Shown here in pieces: positions 1 through 11,535 of a stretch of 64,000 nt of DNA. The notes beneath the pieces were generated by a model. The model made no database searches. It saw only the letters and a program-made list of their open reading frames with translations, and was not told where the DNA came from. Positions within the stretch are counted from its first letter, which is position 1. The number at the start of each line of letters is the position of its first letter. The position numbers were made by a program, and so were the translations under genes. The DNA is from Tragulus kanchil (taxonomy: Eukaryota > Chordata > Mammalia > Artiodactyla > Tragulidae), in NCBI GenBank assembly GCA_022376925.1, contig JAIOJX010000006.1, forward strand, positions 62,085,394 to 62,149,393. The letters are read 5' to 3'.

Positions 1-187
1 CCGGTCCAAGAATGGACTGATTTCTCACAACAATCAGTAGTTTATATGTGCATATATATGTTTTTATGTTTAAATTATTTCAGCTATTTTGAAAGCAAGC
101 TCCTGGCCTTTCAAAAGCATTTGGTTGATGCTTTAGAGAATACATAAATAACACTCCTTTGCATATGTTTAATTTATCATTGTTTTT

Positions 188-394
188 TAGTTGCTAAGTC
201 ATGTCCAACATTTTTGTGACCCCATGGACTTTAACCCACCAATTCTTCTGTCCATGGGATTTCACAGGCAAGAATACTGGCGTGCCATTTTCTTCTCCAG
301 GGGATCTTCCTGACCCTGGAGATCTTCCATGGATGAAGCCCATATCTGCTGCATTGGCAGGTGGATTCTTTACTACTGAGCCACCAGGGAAGTC
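188..394 (-). mobile_element. Bov-tA SINE
   Basis: Reverse complement of the ruminant tRNA/BovB-derived SINE: GACTTCCCTGGTGGCTCAGT head at the right, CTTGCCTGTGAAATCCCATG core, and a BovB-like tail at the left. The part from 234 on is repeated at 1444-1600 by duplication 1. Confidence 0.9.
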
Positions 395-919
395 ATTAAT
401 TTTTAGTTGACAAAGTCATTTTACACACATTTGTTTCTGTCTCATCTGTTCTCCATATGGCCAAATTGGTTATGTTTGCTTCTTGATTCTGTATTCCCTA
501 CAGTATGTTTAGGACAGTATCTAGCACATAGTAAGCACTCAGTAATTTGCTGTGGGATGGGGCAGAACTATCTTTGTAGAGACGGTGGTGGAGATAATTA
601 TAGAGCTGGAGGAGTGCATCTTAACCCAGTGAAAAATGCCAAGTAGTAGAAGAAGGGACTAGTCAGAAAATCAGAAAAGCTCCTCGTTGAATAGACCCAA
701 ACAATTACTTTATCTAACGTACATGTACTCAGTTCATATCATGATGGGGAGAGTGAATTGAGATGTGATGTTAAAACTTTTTGAAAGCTTCAAAATTCTA
801 ATGCACATTTTGGATAGTATAGTACATAAGACCGTTGTAAGCTGGATAGATCAATCAACATTTCTTCCAAGGGAAATAAGAAAAAAAAATATGTAAAGGA
901 TATAGATTTTCTTCTAAGT

Positions 920-1090
920 ATCAGGCACTTTTGTGACTTTACCTAGAGTGATCTATTAAATACTCGGAATATCCCTTTGAGATAGGAATTATTGTTTTTA
1001 GATAAGAATATCAAGGGACAGAGAAATTTCATAGTTGGTACAAAGACTCTAGTAAGTGGTAGAATTGAGATTGAATCCAGAGTCAGACTT
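920..1090 (-). mobile_element. MIR SINE relic
   Basis: Reverse-strand MIR core: ATCAGGCACTTTTGTGACTT, GAGATAGGAATTATTGTTTT and AGTAAGTGGTAGAATTGAGA. It is repeated at about 2126-2296 by duplication 1. Confidence 0.6.
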
Positions 1091-1299
1091 CAGAAATCGC
1101 AACAGGTGATCTCCATCTTTGCAGAGGTTTACCGAGTCATCTTTCCAGTAGAAAGATAATATATTGGAAAGGATGTACTAGTTTCAGAAAGTATGCAATA
1201 CGTGTCCACCTGGGCCAGTTAATTTCCACGAATCATCTAATTGAATTGTCAACTAACCTTGTAGAGGGAAAACTGTCAACTAATTCTGTGGTTTTTTTT

Positions 1300-1415
1300 T
1301 TCCCCCATTTTACAAATCAGGGATCTCAAGCTCAGAGAGTTTACCTAGTCTAAGGTCACACAGTCAGTGCTCTATGTAGAATTTGATTCTGAGTACTCTG
1401 TTTCCAAAGCAACAT
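1300..1415 (-). mobile_element. MIR SINE relic
   Basis: CCCCCATTTTACAAATCAGG, CTCAGAGAGTTTACCTAGTC and AAGGTCACACAGTCAGTGCT are hallmarks of reversed MIR. It is repeated near 2506-2621 by duplication 1. Confidence 0.7.
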
Positions 1416-1443
1416 TTTAAGAAATGATTATCAAATCTCTTCT

Positions 1444-1600
1444 ACCCACCAATTCTTCTGTCCATGGGATTTCACAGGAAGATACTGGCGTGCCATTTTC
1501 TTCTCAGGGATCTTCCTGACCCTGGAGATCTTCCATGGATGAAGCCCATATCTGCTGCATTGGCAGGTGGATTCTTTACTACTGAGCCACCAGGGAAGTC
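1444..1600 (-). mobile_element. Partial Bov-tA copy (duplication 1)
   Basis: The head-proximal ~157 nt of the Bov-tA at 188-394, with four single-base losses near its left edge. It is created by the duplication edge at 1444. Confidence 0.85.
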
Positions 1601-3250
1601 ATTAATTTTTAGTTGACAAAGTCATTTTACACACATTTGTTTCTGTCTCATCTGTTCTCCATATGGCCAAATTGGTTATGTTTGCTTCTTGATTCTGTAT
1701 TCCCTACAGTATGTTTAGGACAGTATCTAGCACATAGTAAGCACTCAGTAATTTGCTGTGGGATGGGGCAGAACTATCTTTGTAGAGACGGTGGTGGAGA
1801 TAATTATAGAGCTGGAGGAGTGCATCTTAACCCAGTGAAAAATGCCAAGTAGTAGAAGAAGGGACTAGTCAGAAAATCAGAAAAGCTCCTCGTTGAATAG
1901 ACCCAAACAATTACTTTATCTAACGTACATGTACTCAGTTCATATCATGATGGGGAGAGTGAATTGAGATGTGATGTTAAAACTTTTTGAAAGCTTCAAA
2001 ATTCTAATGCACATTTTGGATAGTATAGTACATAAGACCGTTGTAAGCTGGATAGATCAATCAACATTTCTTCCAAGGGAAATAAGAAAAAAAAATATGT
2101 AAAGGATATAGATTTTCTTCTAAGTATCAGGCACTTTTGTGACTTTACCTAGAGTGATCTATTAAATACTCGGAATATCCCTTTGAGATAGGAATTATTG
2201 TTTTTAGATAAGAATATCAAGGGACAGAGAAATTTCATAGTTGGTACAAAGACTCTAGTAAGTGGTAGAATTGAGATTGAATCCAGAGTCAGACTTCAGA
2301 AATCGCAACAGGTGATCTCCATCTTTGCAGAGGTTTACCGAGTCATCTTTCCAGTAGAAAGATAATATATTGGAAAGGATGTACTAGTTTCAGAAAGTAT
2401 GCAATACGTGTCCACCTGGGCCAGTTAATTTCCACGAATCATCTAATTGAATTGTCAACTAACCTTGTAGAGGGAAAACTGTCAACTAATTCTGTGGTTT
2501 TTTTTTTCCCCCATTTTACAAATCAGGGATCTCAAGCTCAGAGAGTTTACCTAGTCTAAGGTCACACAGTCAGTGCTCTATGTAGAATTTGATTCTGAGT
2601 ACTCTGTTTCCAAAGCAACATTTTAAGAAATGATTATCAAATCTCTTCTACCAACCAAAAATGTTGGCGATCCGTATTCAGCAAGGTGAATCGCAAAAGA
2701 GCTTCTCAACCTCCCTGCTCTTCATTAAAGGCATGCGGTTTGCTTTTATTTTGTTTGCATTTAGAGGCTTTCTGATGAAAGCCATTCATGCCTGTTTGTA
2801 TACTAGCATCTCTGTGGTCCCTACTGGGTGTAGACAGAACTTTTGGTAATCCCACCAAGTCAATCCCTGCTGACTGGCCTCAGGGGTCATCATAAAATGT
2901 TTAGGGGGTTCTCATCTATTGAATTCACTCATCAGGCAAATATTCTATGTTTGAAACAGAAAGGTAATTTGCATCCTGCTGAGGGATAAGATAGAACTAA
3001 ATTGTATTTGAGTAGAAAATGTTGTTATTATTTTAGGGGCTTGATTACCAAAATAAAGAATTTGTCATAATTCTAAGGTTGGCTTAAAAGATTAAGTTTT
3101 TTTTTTTTTCTTAAACCAACACACTGAGTCTCTGATGCTCAATTTTCTTCACTATTCTCGTCTCTCAGCATAGTCAGCATCCATTTACTATTCATTCTCT
3201 AGTAATTTTATTAAGGTGCTTAAGATCACTGAATTCAAGATAATAGAACA

Positions 3251-3298
3251 CTCTCTCTCTCTCTCACTGTTTTTGTTGTTGTTGTTGTTGTTGTTGTT
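3251..3298 (+). repeat. (CT)n and (GTT)n microsatellites
   Basis: A (CT)n run at 3251-3264 followed within 10 nt by a (GTT)n run at 3273-3298. Likely length-variable between individuals. Confidence 0.9.
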
Positions 3299-3494
3299 TG
3301 CATACAAATAGATAGGGATGCATGTAAGCAGAAGCAAGAGAGATGTGGTGGTACTAGTAACCGGCTTCCTAAGAGTTAGTACTATGCACTACAGTATGTC
3401 CAGAGACCTAGGGTCTGGGTATTCGATCTTCTGGTGATGCTGACACTTGACTTTTTGAGTTTGTTTCACTTATGTATAAGCACAGCATGGTCAA

Positions 3495-3615
3495 ATTGAA
3501 AGCTCTCTGAGAGTGGTGACCTTGAAGTTATTCTCATTTCTATATCTGCCTCAACTGGAGTCATATAGTCCCTGATAGTAGAAGTCCACAAATACCTGTT
3601 GAATAAATGATTAAA
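3495..3615 (+). mobile_element. Possible L2/MIR 3'-end relic
   Basis: Weak match to the common ending ...GAAGTCCACAAATACCTGTT followed by GAATAAATGA. It is old and uncertain. Confidence 0.35.
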
Positions 3616-3944
3616 GGCCCTACTCCCTACCACCAAAAAAAAAAGAAAGAAAGAAAATGAAAAAGTCACATCCGACATTTAAAACTCTGATTTGTCCTAC
3701 TTTTTCAACCTCATTTTTCTGCCCGGTGCCTTAGACACATGGCAAACTCCCAGGTCCAAGATCACACCACTTTGTCTTTGTTCATGCCCCTTTCCCCCTG
3801 CCTACTCCTCTTACTATCAGGAACCATGATTTTCTTCTGAAGGTCAACTCCAAGGCTACTCCTTCCAAGACAGTTCTCTCTATTATTATTTTATTTTATA
3901 TTATTCATGCCACAGATATTTATTAACATTAAACGGTGTTGTTA

Positions 3945-4003
3945 CACATCCATGTGCTAGGGCTTTACATGAATCACCTTATTTGATCCTCACAGTAATC
4001 CAA
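3945..4003 (-). mobile_element. MIR SINE fragment
   Basis: A short reversed MIR piece: CATGTGCTAGGGCTTTACAT then TTATTTGATCCTCACAGTAA. Confidence 0.5.
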
Positions 4004-4307
4004 TTTTATTTATTCTTTCCATAAACCAGTATTTCTTGAACACGTTAATTAACCAACCCTGATGTAAATGCTGAAAATTAAGCAATGAGAATGCTAGAAA
4101 ACATTCTACCTTTCAGGGCTTATATTCTAGTAGAGAGTCACACACTTGGGAAACAAGTATAAAAATAAAGAAACAAGGTAAAATCACATAGTGATAACCC
4201 ATTATGGAAATAAAAGTTGCTGATATGAAAGGGAATGAAAAGAGTGGGAAGTTAGAATTAATCCAGATGATATTAAATAAATTTCTCTAGAGCAGTTTTA
4301 CATCTTA

Positions 4308-6498
4308 TGCAACTGTGCATTACCTGGTACCAGCACAGTGAGTTACATACTCTGGCCATTCAAAATAGTGAGAGAATAAAACTTTGCTCTTAGTGGTCTG
4401 TAAAGTTCTTTCTAGCTCTACACTGTGCTACTATAAAAGGGTACAAAGTTTGAGACATAAACTATTCCTTTAAAAAAAAACCCAGCTAATCTTTAGGCTT
4501 GGGCAACGATATGATCAGTTCTGATTTCTACCAATCCAGTAGAGGAGGCGCAATAATTTATCCAACCCCTAGAGTATTTTTCCTTTGACTTTGTAATGCA
4601 TTGTACTTTTTTGTCTTTGGCAGCAAAAATTCCTTTGTTATATATCTGGTTTAGATTAATGTAACAGTGAATTCTCAAAGTACACAGCAAATGATAAAAG
4701 AAAAGTATAACAAGGAAACAAAGGAGAGCCAATCTGAGATTAAGATTTTGCTGTGCAAACCCTAGTGTTTTCACTGTCTAAAACTGGTAATGAGTGTTGC
4801 TAATGTAATGACGTGCAAAAGTTAACTGATGATTGTCAAAAGTAAAAAAGAATTGTAACAACTGATGAACACAAACTAATAGGATTCAAATTGCACAGTC
4901 TTTCACCTAAATGTCGTTTATCCTATTCAGAATGGTTTTCCAAACCAGAAGGAAGAGACTTTAAGGTGTCTTTGAATTTGACTTGGACTTTGAGCTGCTC
5001 AGGAGTGATGATGAACTTATTTGGATTGAGTCACACATGTGTTCCTAGTAGGGCTCCTTCATTGGCTTTAACCAGAGTCTGGCCACAGTGTTGAGTTTTC
5101 TCTGGTTAAGATTTCCCAGCCTTAATCGGATCAGGTCCTCAGTGTGTACTTGGCACTCTTCTCCAAGCAGCTCAGCTAGTGGACCCAGGCAGCAAGCCTC
5201 TTTTCTTTAGAGATCCAAAGCCTATAGACTACTTTGATTAGTTGCTAGTTGAGTAGGGAGTGGAAGGAGGAACTGCAAGGTCACAAATGTACTAAATCTC
5301 ACCTTTTGTAAAGTATGATTTTCACTTCTGTTTCAAACTATACTGTAACCAGTTCTGTAGTTTAACCACACAAAAGAATGTGGAAACCCCCTTACAGTCA
5401 GGTGCAACTGTGCATTACCTGGTACCAGCACAGTGAGTTACATACTCTGGCCATTCAAAATAGTGAGAGAATAAAACTTTGCTCTTAGTGGTCTGTAAAG
5501 TTCTTTCTAGCTCTACACTGTGCTACTATAAAAGGGTACAAAGTTTGAGACATAAACTATTCCTTTAAAAAAAAACCCAGCTAATCTTTAGGCTTGGGCA
5601 ACGATATGATCAGTTCTGATTTCTACCAATCCAGTAGAGGAGGCGCAATAATTTATCCAACCCCTAGAGTATTTTTCCTTTGACTTTGTAATGCATTGTA
5701 CTTTTTTGTCTTTGGCAGCAAAAATTCCTTTGTTATATATCTGGTTTAGATTAATGTAACAGTGAATTCTCAAAGTACACAGCAAATGATAAAAGAAAAG
5801 TATAACAAGGAAACAAAGGAGAGCCAATCTGAGATTAAGATTTTGCTGTGCAAACCCTAGTGTTTTCACTGTCTAAAACTGGTAATGAGTGTTGCTAATG
5901 TAATGACGTGCAAAAGTTAACTGATGATTGTCAAAAGTAAAAAAGAATTGTAACAACTGATGAACACAAACTAATAGGATTCAAATTGCACAGTCTTTCA
6001 CCTAAATGTCGTTTATCCTATTCAGAATGGTTTTCCAAACCAGAAGGAAGAGACTTTAAGGTGTCTTTGAATTTGACTTGGACTTTGAGCTGCTCAGGAG
6101 TGATGATGAACTTATTTGGATTGAGTCACACATGTGTTCCTAGTAGGGCTCCTTCATTGGCTTTAACCAGAGTCTGGCCACAGTGTTGAGTTTTCTCTGG
6201 TTAAGATTTCCCAGCCTTAATCGGATCAGGTCCTCAGTGTGTACTTGGCACTCTTCTCCAAGCAGCTCAGCTAGTGGACCCAGGCAGCAAGCCTCTTTTC
6301 TTTAGAGATCCAAAGCCTATAGACTACTTTGATTAGTTGCTAGTTGAGTAGGGAGTGGAAGGAGGAACTGCAAGGTCACAAATGTACTAAATCTCACCTT
6401 TTGTAAAGTATGATTTTCACTTCTGTTTCAAACTATACTGTAACCAGTTCTGTAGTTTAACCACACAAAAGAATGTGGAAACCCCCTTACAGTCAGGT
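4308..6498 (+). repeat. Direct tandem duplication 2 (unit 1095 nt)
   Basis: 4308-5402 is repeated as 5403-6498 at a constant offset of 1095 nt in apparently unique intron. I saw no base differences on reading. The junction GTCAGG|TGCAAC has only a few bases of shared sequence. No transposon ends or target-site duplications are present. Confidence 0.93.
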
Positions 6499-6876
6499 CA
6501 AGAAAAAGCCTTTCCTTTGAATTAATTGTTATTTCATTACATAATGCTACATATAAATGATGGTGTGATCACTGACCTTGAGTCAGACTGCAAAGTCAAG
6601 TGAACCTTAGGATGCATTACTACAAAGCTAGTGGAGGTGAAGAAATTCCAGCTAAGCTACTTCAAATCTTAAAAGATGATGCTGTTAAAGTGCTACACTT
6701 AATATGGCAGCAAATTTGGAAAGCATCAGTGGCCTCAGGACTGAAAAAGGTCAGTTTTCATTCCAATCCCAAAGAAGGGCAATGTCAAAGAATGTTCAGA
6801 CTACTGCACCATTGCACTCTTTTCACATACTAGCAAAGTAATGCTTAAAATTCTCCAAACTAGGCTTCAATAATAT

Positions 6877-7053
6877 GTGAATCGAGAACTTCCAGATGTA
6901 CAAGTTGGATTTAGAAACAGTACAGGAACCAGAGATCAAATTGCCAACATCTGTTGGATCATAGAAAGAGGAAAGGAATTCCAGAAGAATATCTACTTCT
7001 GCTTTATTGACTACAATAAAGCCTTTGACTGTGTGGATCACAACAAACTGTAG
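6877..7053 (+). pseudogene. BovB reverse-transcriptase palm fragment
   Basis: Translates to ELPDVQVGFRNSTGTRDQIA and then FCFIDYNKAFDCVDHNKL (copy with the Leu codon at 8125-8127), the conserved RTE reverse-transcriptase blocks with the first catalytic aspartate in FIDY-KAFD. The open frame ends at an in-frame TAG. The same segment recurs at 7951-8127 through duplication 3. It is a fossil with no expected product. Confidence 0.85.
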
Positions 7054-7381
7054 AAAATTCTGAAAGAGATGGGAAAGCCAGACCAACTTTCTGCCTCCTG
7101 TGAAACCTGTATGCAAGACCAAATTCAATAGTTAGAATTAGACATGAAACAACAGACTGGTTCCAAATTGGGAAAGGAGTACATCTTTTTATAATGTCAC
7201 CCTGCTTATTTAACGTATATGAAGAGTATATCATGTGAAATGCCTGGTTTGGATGAAACAGAAGTTGGAATCAAGACTGCCAGGAGAAATGTCAATAACC
7301 TCAGGTATGTAAATGAGGCCAACTTTATGACAGAAAGCGAAGAGTAACTAGAGAGCTTCTCACTGAAGGTGAAACAGGAAA

Positions 7382-7708
7382 GTGAAACAAACTAGCCTAA
7401 AATTCATTATTCAGAAAATGAAGATCATGGCATTCGGTCCCATCACTTCATGCCAAACAGTTGGGCAAACAATGGACACAGTGACAGACTTCATTTTCTT
7501 GGGCTCCAAAATCACTGCAGATGGTGACTGCAGCCATGAAATTAAAAGACATGGGCCTCTTAGAAGGAAGGCTATGACAAACCTAGAGAGCATGTTCAAA
7601 AGCAGAGGTATCACTTTACCAAGAGAAGTCCGTATAGTCAAAGCTGTGATTTCCCCAGTAGTCATGTATGGACATGAGAGCTGGGCGATAAAGAAGACTG
7701 AGTGCTGA
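7382..7708 (+). pseudogene. BovB ORF C-terminal fragment
   Basis: A 108-codon stretch with the conserved RTE C-terminal text FIFLGSKITADGDCSHEIKR and VISPVVMYGHESWAIKK, ending at TGA. The element-wide frame is interrupted upstream, so this is a relic of the polyprotein rather than a gene. An identical copy lies at 8456-8782 through duplication 3. Confidence 0.85.
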
Positions 7709-8938
7709 AGAATTAATGCCTTTGAACTGTGGTGTTGGAGGAGACTCTTGAGAGACCCTTGGACAGCAAGAAGATCACACCAGTCAATCCTAAAGAAAAT
7801 CAACCCTGAGTATTCATTTGAAGGAATGAATCTGAAGCCCCAATACTTTGACCACCTGATATGAAGAGCTGACTCGTTGGAAAAGATCCTGATGATGGGA
7901 AATATAGAAGTCAGAAGGAGAAGTGGGAATGACAGATGAGGTGGTTAAATGTGAATCGAGAACTTCCAGATGTGCAAGTTGGATTTAGAAACAGTACAGG
8001 AACCAGAGATCAAATTGCCAACATCTGTTGGATCATAGAAAGAGGAAAGGAATTCCAGAAGAATATCTACTTCTGCTTTATTGACTACAATAAAGCCTTT
8101 GACTGTGTGGATCACAACAAACTGTAGAAAATTCTGAAAGAGATGGGAAAGCCAGACCAACTTTCTGCCTCCTGTGAAACCTGTATGCAAGACCAAATTC
8201 AATAGTTAGAATTAGACATGAAACAACAGACTGGTTCCAAATTGGGAAAGGAGTACATCTTTTTATAATGTCACCCTGCTTATTTAACGTATATGAAGAG
8301 TATATCATGTGAAATGCCTGGTTTGGATGAAACAGAAGTTGGAATCAAGACTGCCAGGAGAAATGTCAATAACCTCAGGTATGTAAATGAGGCCAACTTT
8401 ATGACAGAAAGCGAAGAGTAACTAGAGAGCTTCTCACTGAAGGTGAAACAGGAAAGTGAAACAAACTAGCCTAAAATTCATTATTCAGAAAATGAAGATC
8501 ATGGCATTCGGTCCCATCACTTCATGCCAAACAGTTGGGCAAACAATGGACACAGTGACAGACTTCATTTTCTTGGGCTCCAAAATCACTGCAGATGGTG
8601 ACTGCAGCCATGAAATTAAAAGACATGGGCCTCTTAGAAGGAAGGCTATGACAAACCTAGAGAGCATGTTCAAAAGCAGAGGTATCACTTTACCAAGAGA
8701 AGTCCGTATAGTCAAAGCTGTGATTTCCCCAGTAGTCATGTATGGACATGAGAGCTGGGCGATAAAGAAGACTGAGTGCTGAAGAATTAATGCCTTTGAA
8801 CTGTGGTGTTGGAGGAGACTCTTGAGAGACCCTTGGACAGCAAGAAGATCACACCAGTCAATCCTAAAGAAAATCAACCCTGAGTATTCATTTGAAGGAA
8901 TGAATCTGAAGCCCCAATACTTTGACCACCTGATATGA

Positions 8939-11103
8939 AGAGCTGACTCGTTGGAAAAGATCCTGATGATGGGAAATATAGAAGTCAGAAGGAGAAGTGG
9001 GAATGACAGATGAGGTGGTTAAATGTCATCACTGAGTCAATGGACATGAGTTTGAGCAAGCTCCAATAGATGGTGATGGACTTGGAAACCTGGCGTGCTG
9101 TAGTGCATGGGGTCACAAAGAGTCAGACACGGCTGAGCATCTGAATGGATTGACTGATAAAATATTTTATATTCAGTGTAACCTGTAGTGCCAAATGATA
9201 ATTTATCACAGGTTGCAGCTCTAGTAAAAGCATATGGGTCCAGTATAAGGATAAGAATTAATATATGTATGTAAAAACAATGTGTCACCAAAAACATAGT
9301 CACTTCTCTAAGCACTATTTACATTTTAAAAAACAATGAACAGCTTTTTAAATGCTTTATGTTTATTTTGCCCTTGATTATTTTAAAGTTTCCCCTTTAT
9401 AAACCTATCACTTGCTAAATAGCATTTCATATTTGCTTTGTTTATTGGTAGTATGACAAGCTGTGTTGACTGTTGGACTTTAAATGGTATTTTCTTCCTA
9501 AAGTAAAGTATTAGGAGTTTTAATTAGCCATATGATAATTGTAGTTCAGAGAGAAGACTATTGTAGCTAAAAGTTTGATGACATGGACTTAATTTTCATA
9601 GTGATTGTAATTCTCATTTCTTCTACTATTTGTTTCAATAATATAACTAACTTTTGGCTTCCACAAGGAAATCCACTTATATAACATCATTGAAATACAG
9701 AGAAGTTTAGTAGTTCTTAGTGGTGTGTATTTCAGCACAGTCATCCAAAGTGAAATGGCTTATTGGATTTTGGGTATGAAATAGTACTTCCTCCCTCAAC
9801 AAAAACAAAAGGAAACAAAAAGCAAAGAGTGCTTACTACGTACCTGGAGCTGTGCTAACTGCAAGGAAATGAAAATATGAATAATTCAGGTCAATATTTA
9901 TTTTCTTCATTTCTAACTTGTAATTTTCCTAACATACAAAAATAATTTACTCAGTCATCCATTTTAGTTTGGTAACGTAAATAATCTTTAAGGTTAGCTT
10001 AGCATTATCAAAAGCACAATGAGAGCTGACTCGTTGGAAAAGATCCTGATGATGGGAAATATAGAAGTCAGAAGGAGAAGTGGGAATGACAGATGAGGTG
10101 GTTAAATGTCATCACTGAGTCAATGGACATGAGTTTGAGCAAGCTCCAATAGATGGTGATGGACTTGGAAACCTGGCGTGCTGTAGTGCATGGGGTCACA
10201 AAGAGTCAGACACGGCTGAGCATCTGAATGGATTGACTGATAAAATATTTTATATTCAGTGTAACCTGTAGTGCCAAATGATAATTTATCACAGGTTGCA
10301 GCTCTAGTAAAAGCATATGGGTCCAGTATAAGGATAAGAATTAATATATGTATGTAAAAACAATGTGTCACCAAAAACATAGTCACTTCTCTAAGCACTA
10401 TTTACATTTTAAAAAACAATGAACAGCTTTTTAAATGCTTTATGTTTATTTTGCCCTTGATTATTTTAAAGTTTCCCCTTTATAAACCTATCACTTGCTA
10501 AATAGCATTTCATATTTGCTTTGTTTATTGGTAGTATGACAAGCTGTGTTGACTGTTGGACTTTAAATGGTATTTTCTTCCTAAAGTAAAGTATTAGGAG
10601 TTTTAATTAGCCATATGATAATTGTAGTTCAGAGAGAAGACTATTGTAGCTAAAAGTTTGATGACATGGACTTAATTTTCATAGTGATTGTAATTCTCAT
10701 TTCTTCTACTATTTGTTTCAATAATATAACTAACTTTTGGCTTCCACAAGGAAATCCACTTATATAACATCATTGAAATACAGAGAAGTTTAGTAGTTCT
10801 TAGTGGTGTGTATTTCAGCACAGTCATCCAAAGTGAAATGGCTTATTGGATTTTGGGTATGAAATAGTACTTCCTCCCTCAACAAAAACAAAAGGAAACA
10901 AAAAGCAAAGAGTGCTTACTACGTACCTGGAGCTGTGCTAACTGCAAGGAAATGAAAATATGAATAATTCAGGTCAATATTTATTTTCTTCATTTCTAAC
11001 TTGTAATTTTCCTAACATACAAAAATAATTTACTCAGTCATCCATTTTAGTTTGGTAACGTAAATAATCTTTAAGGTTAGCTTAGCATTATCAAAAGCAC
11101 AAT
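8939..11103 (+). repeat. Direct tandem duplication 4 (unit 1083 nt)
   Basis: 8939-10021 is repeated as 10022-11103. The block contains the last ~220 nt of the BovB element and about 860 nt of AT-rich intron, so the second copy shows an apparent extra BovB tail at 10022-10240. No base differences were noticed. The junction AAAAGCACAAT|GAGAGCTGAC has no element boundary. Confidence 0.93.
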
Positions 11104-11399
11104 CTTTGATAATCTCCAGATGACTGATAAATCAAACCAAATGTTCTTTTTAAAGTGTATTTAAGGAATGCATGAAAATCTATACTTAGAAAAAATCAAG
11201 GGTATTTGTTCACCTTATAAAAACCTTCTTTACAATTGAAAGGAAGAATATTTTAGCAGAGATGAAAGAGCATGAAGAGTTAGCCTCAAGTTCAGGTATT
11301 TGTGGGACCTATTAAAACCCAGCTTGATTCTACAGGCAGGCTCCTTTTAAGCATCTTGTACCCCTACTTTCTCCTCTCTTATAGCTAGAGAAATGATTA

Positions 11400-11535
11400 A
11401 TGGGATGCAAAAGTACTGGTGTGGGTAACCATTTCCTCCTGCAGGGGATCCTCCCTATCCAGAGATCGAAACTGTCTCTTTTGTCTTCAGCATTGGAAGA
11501 CAGATTCTTTGCCACTGCGACCTGGGAAACCCCCA
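11400..11535 (-). mobile_element. Old Bov-tA SINE fragment
   Basis: A diverged minus-strand Bov-tA: AGTACTGGTGTGGGTAACCA, CTGCAGGGGATCCTCCC and GACCTGGGAAACCCC are recognisable. It is truncated at the tail side. Confidence 0.75.

Larger units (their letters stand above)
234..2649 (+). repeat. Direct tandem duplication 1 (unit ~1.21 kb)
   Basis: Copy A is 234-1443 and copy B is 1444-2649. They match essentially base for base except in the first 70 nt of copy B, where four single bases are missing relative to copy A (for example CAGGCAAGAATACTGG against CAGGAAGATACTGG). The block starts inside a Bov-tA SINE and runs into intron, so its edges do not follow any element. Dropouts concentrated at one edge look like a low-quality read or contig end. 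Confidence 0.93.
2650..4307. other. Intron stretch, not duplicated
   Basis: PDGFD intron of ordinary AT-rich composition. Apart from the microsatellites and faint L2/MIR relics listed separately I see no gene, RNA or conserved block. A weak match to an old repeat lies at 4100-4260, family not assigned. Confidence 0.6.
6877..9026 (+). repeat. Direct tandem duplication 3 inside BovB (unit 1074 nt)
   Basis: 6877-7950 is repeated as 7951-9026. The junction fuses AGGTGGTTAAAT, near the BovB 3' end, to GTGAATCGAGAACTT in its reverse-transcriptase region, so the element reads RT, C-terminus, RT, C-terminus, tail. One early difference is GATGTACAAG against GATGTGCAAG. The end of copy B overlaps the start of duplication 4, so about 85 nt occur three times. 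Confidence 0.93.
6564..9157 (+). mobile_element. BovB (RTE-type) LINE, 5'-truncated and degenerate
   Basis: Matches the ruminant BovB non-LTR retrotransposon from mid-ORF to its 3' end: a reverse-transcriptase region, the C-terminal region, and the tail shared with Bov-A SINEs (GGGGTCACAAAGAGTCAGAC near 9110). The endonuclease half is missing, as expected of 5' truncation, and premature stops (for example TAG for Trp in AAACTGTAGAAAATTC) make it inactive. A 1074-nt internal duplication inflates it; the true remnant is about 1.5 kb. Confidence 0.92.

Noticed and set aside
4493..4774. 93-codon minus-strand frame that occurs twice (also 5588-5869), which might look conserved
   Set aside because: The second copy is part of a block duplication covering non-coding flanks equally, so identity says nothing about selection.
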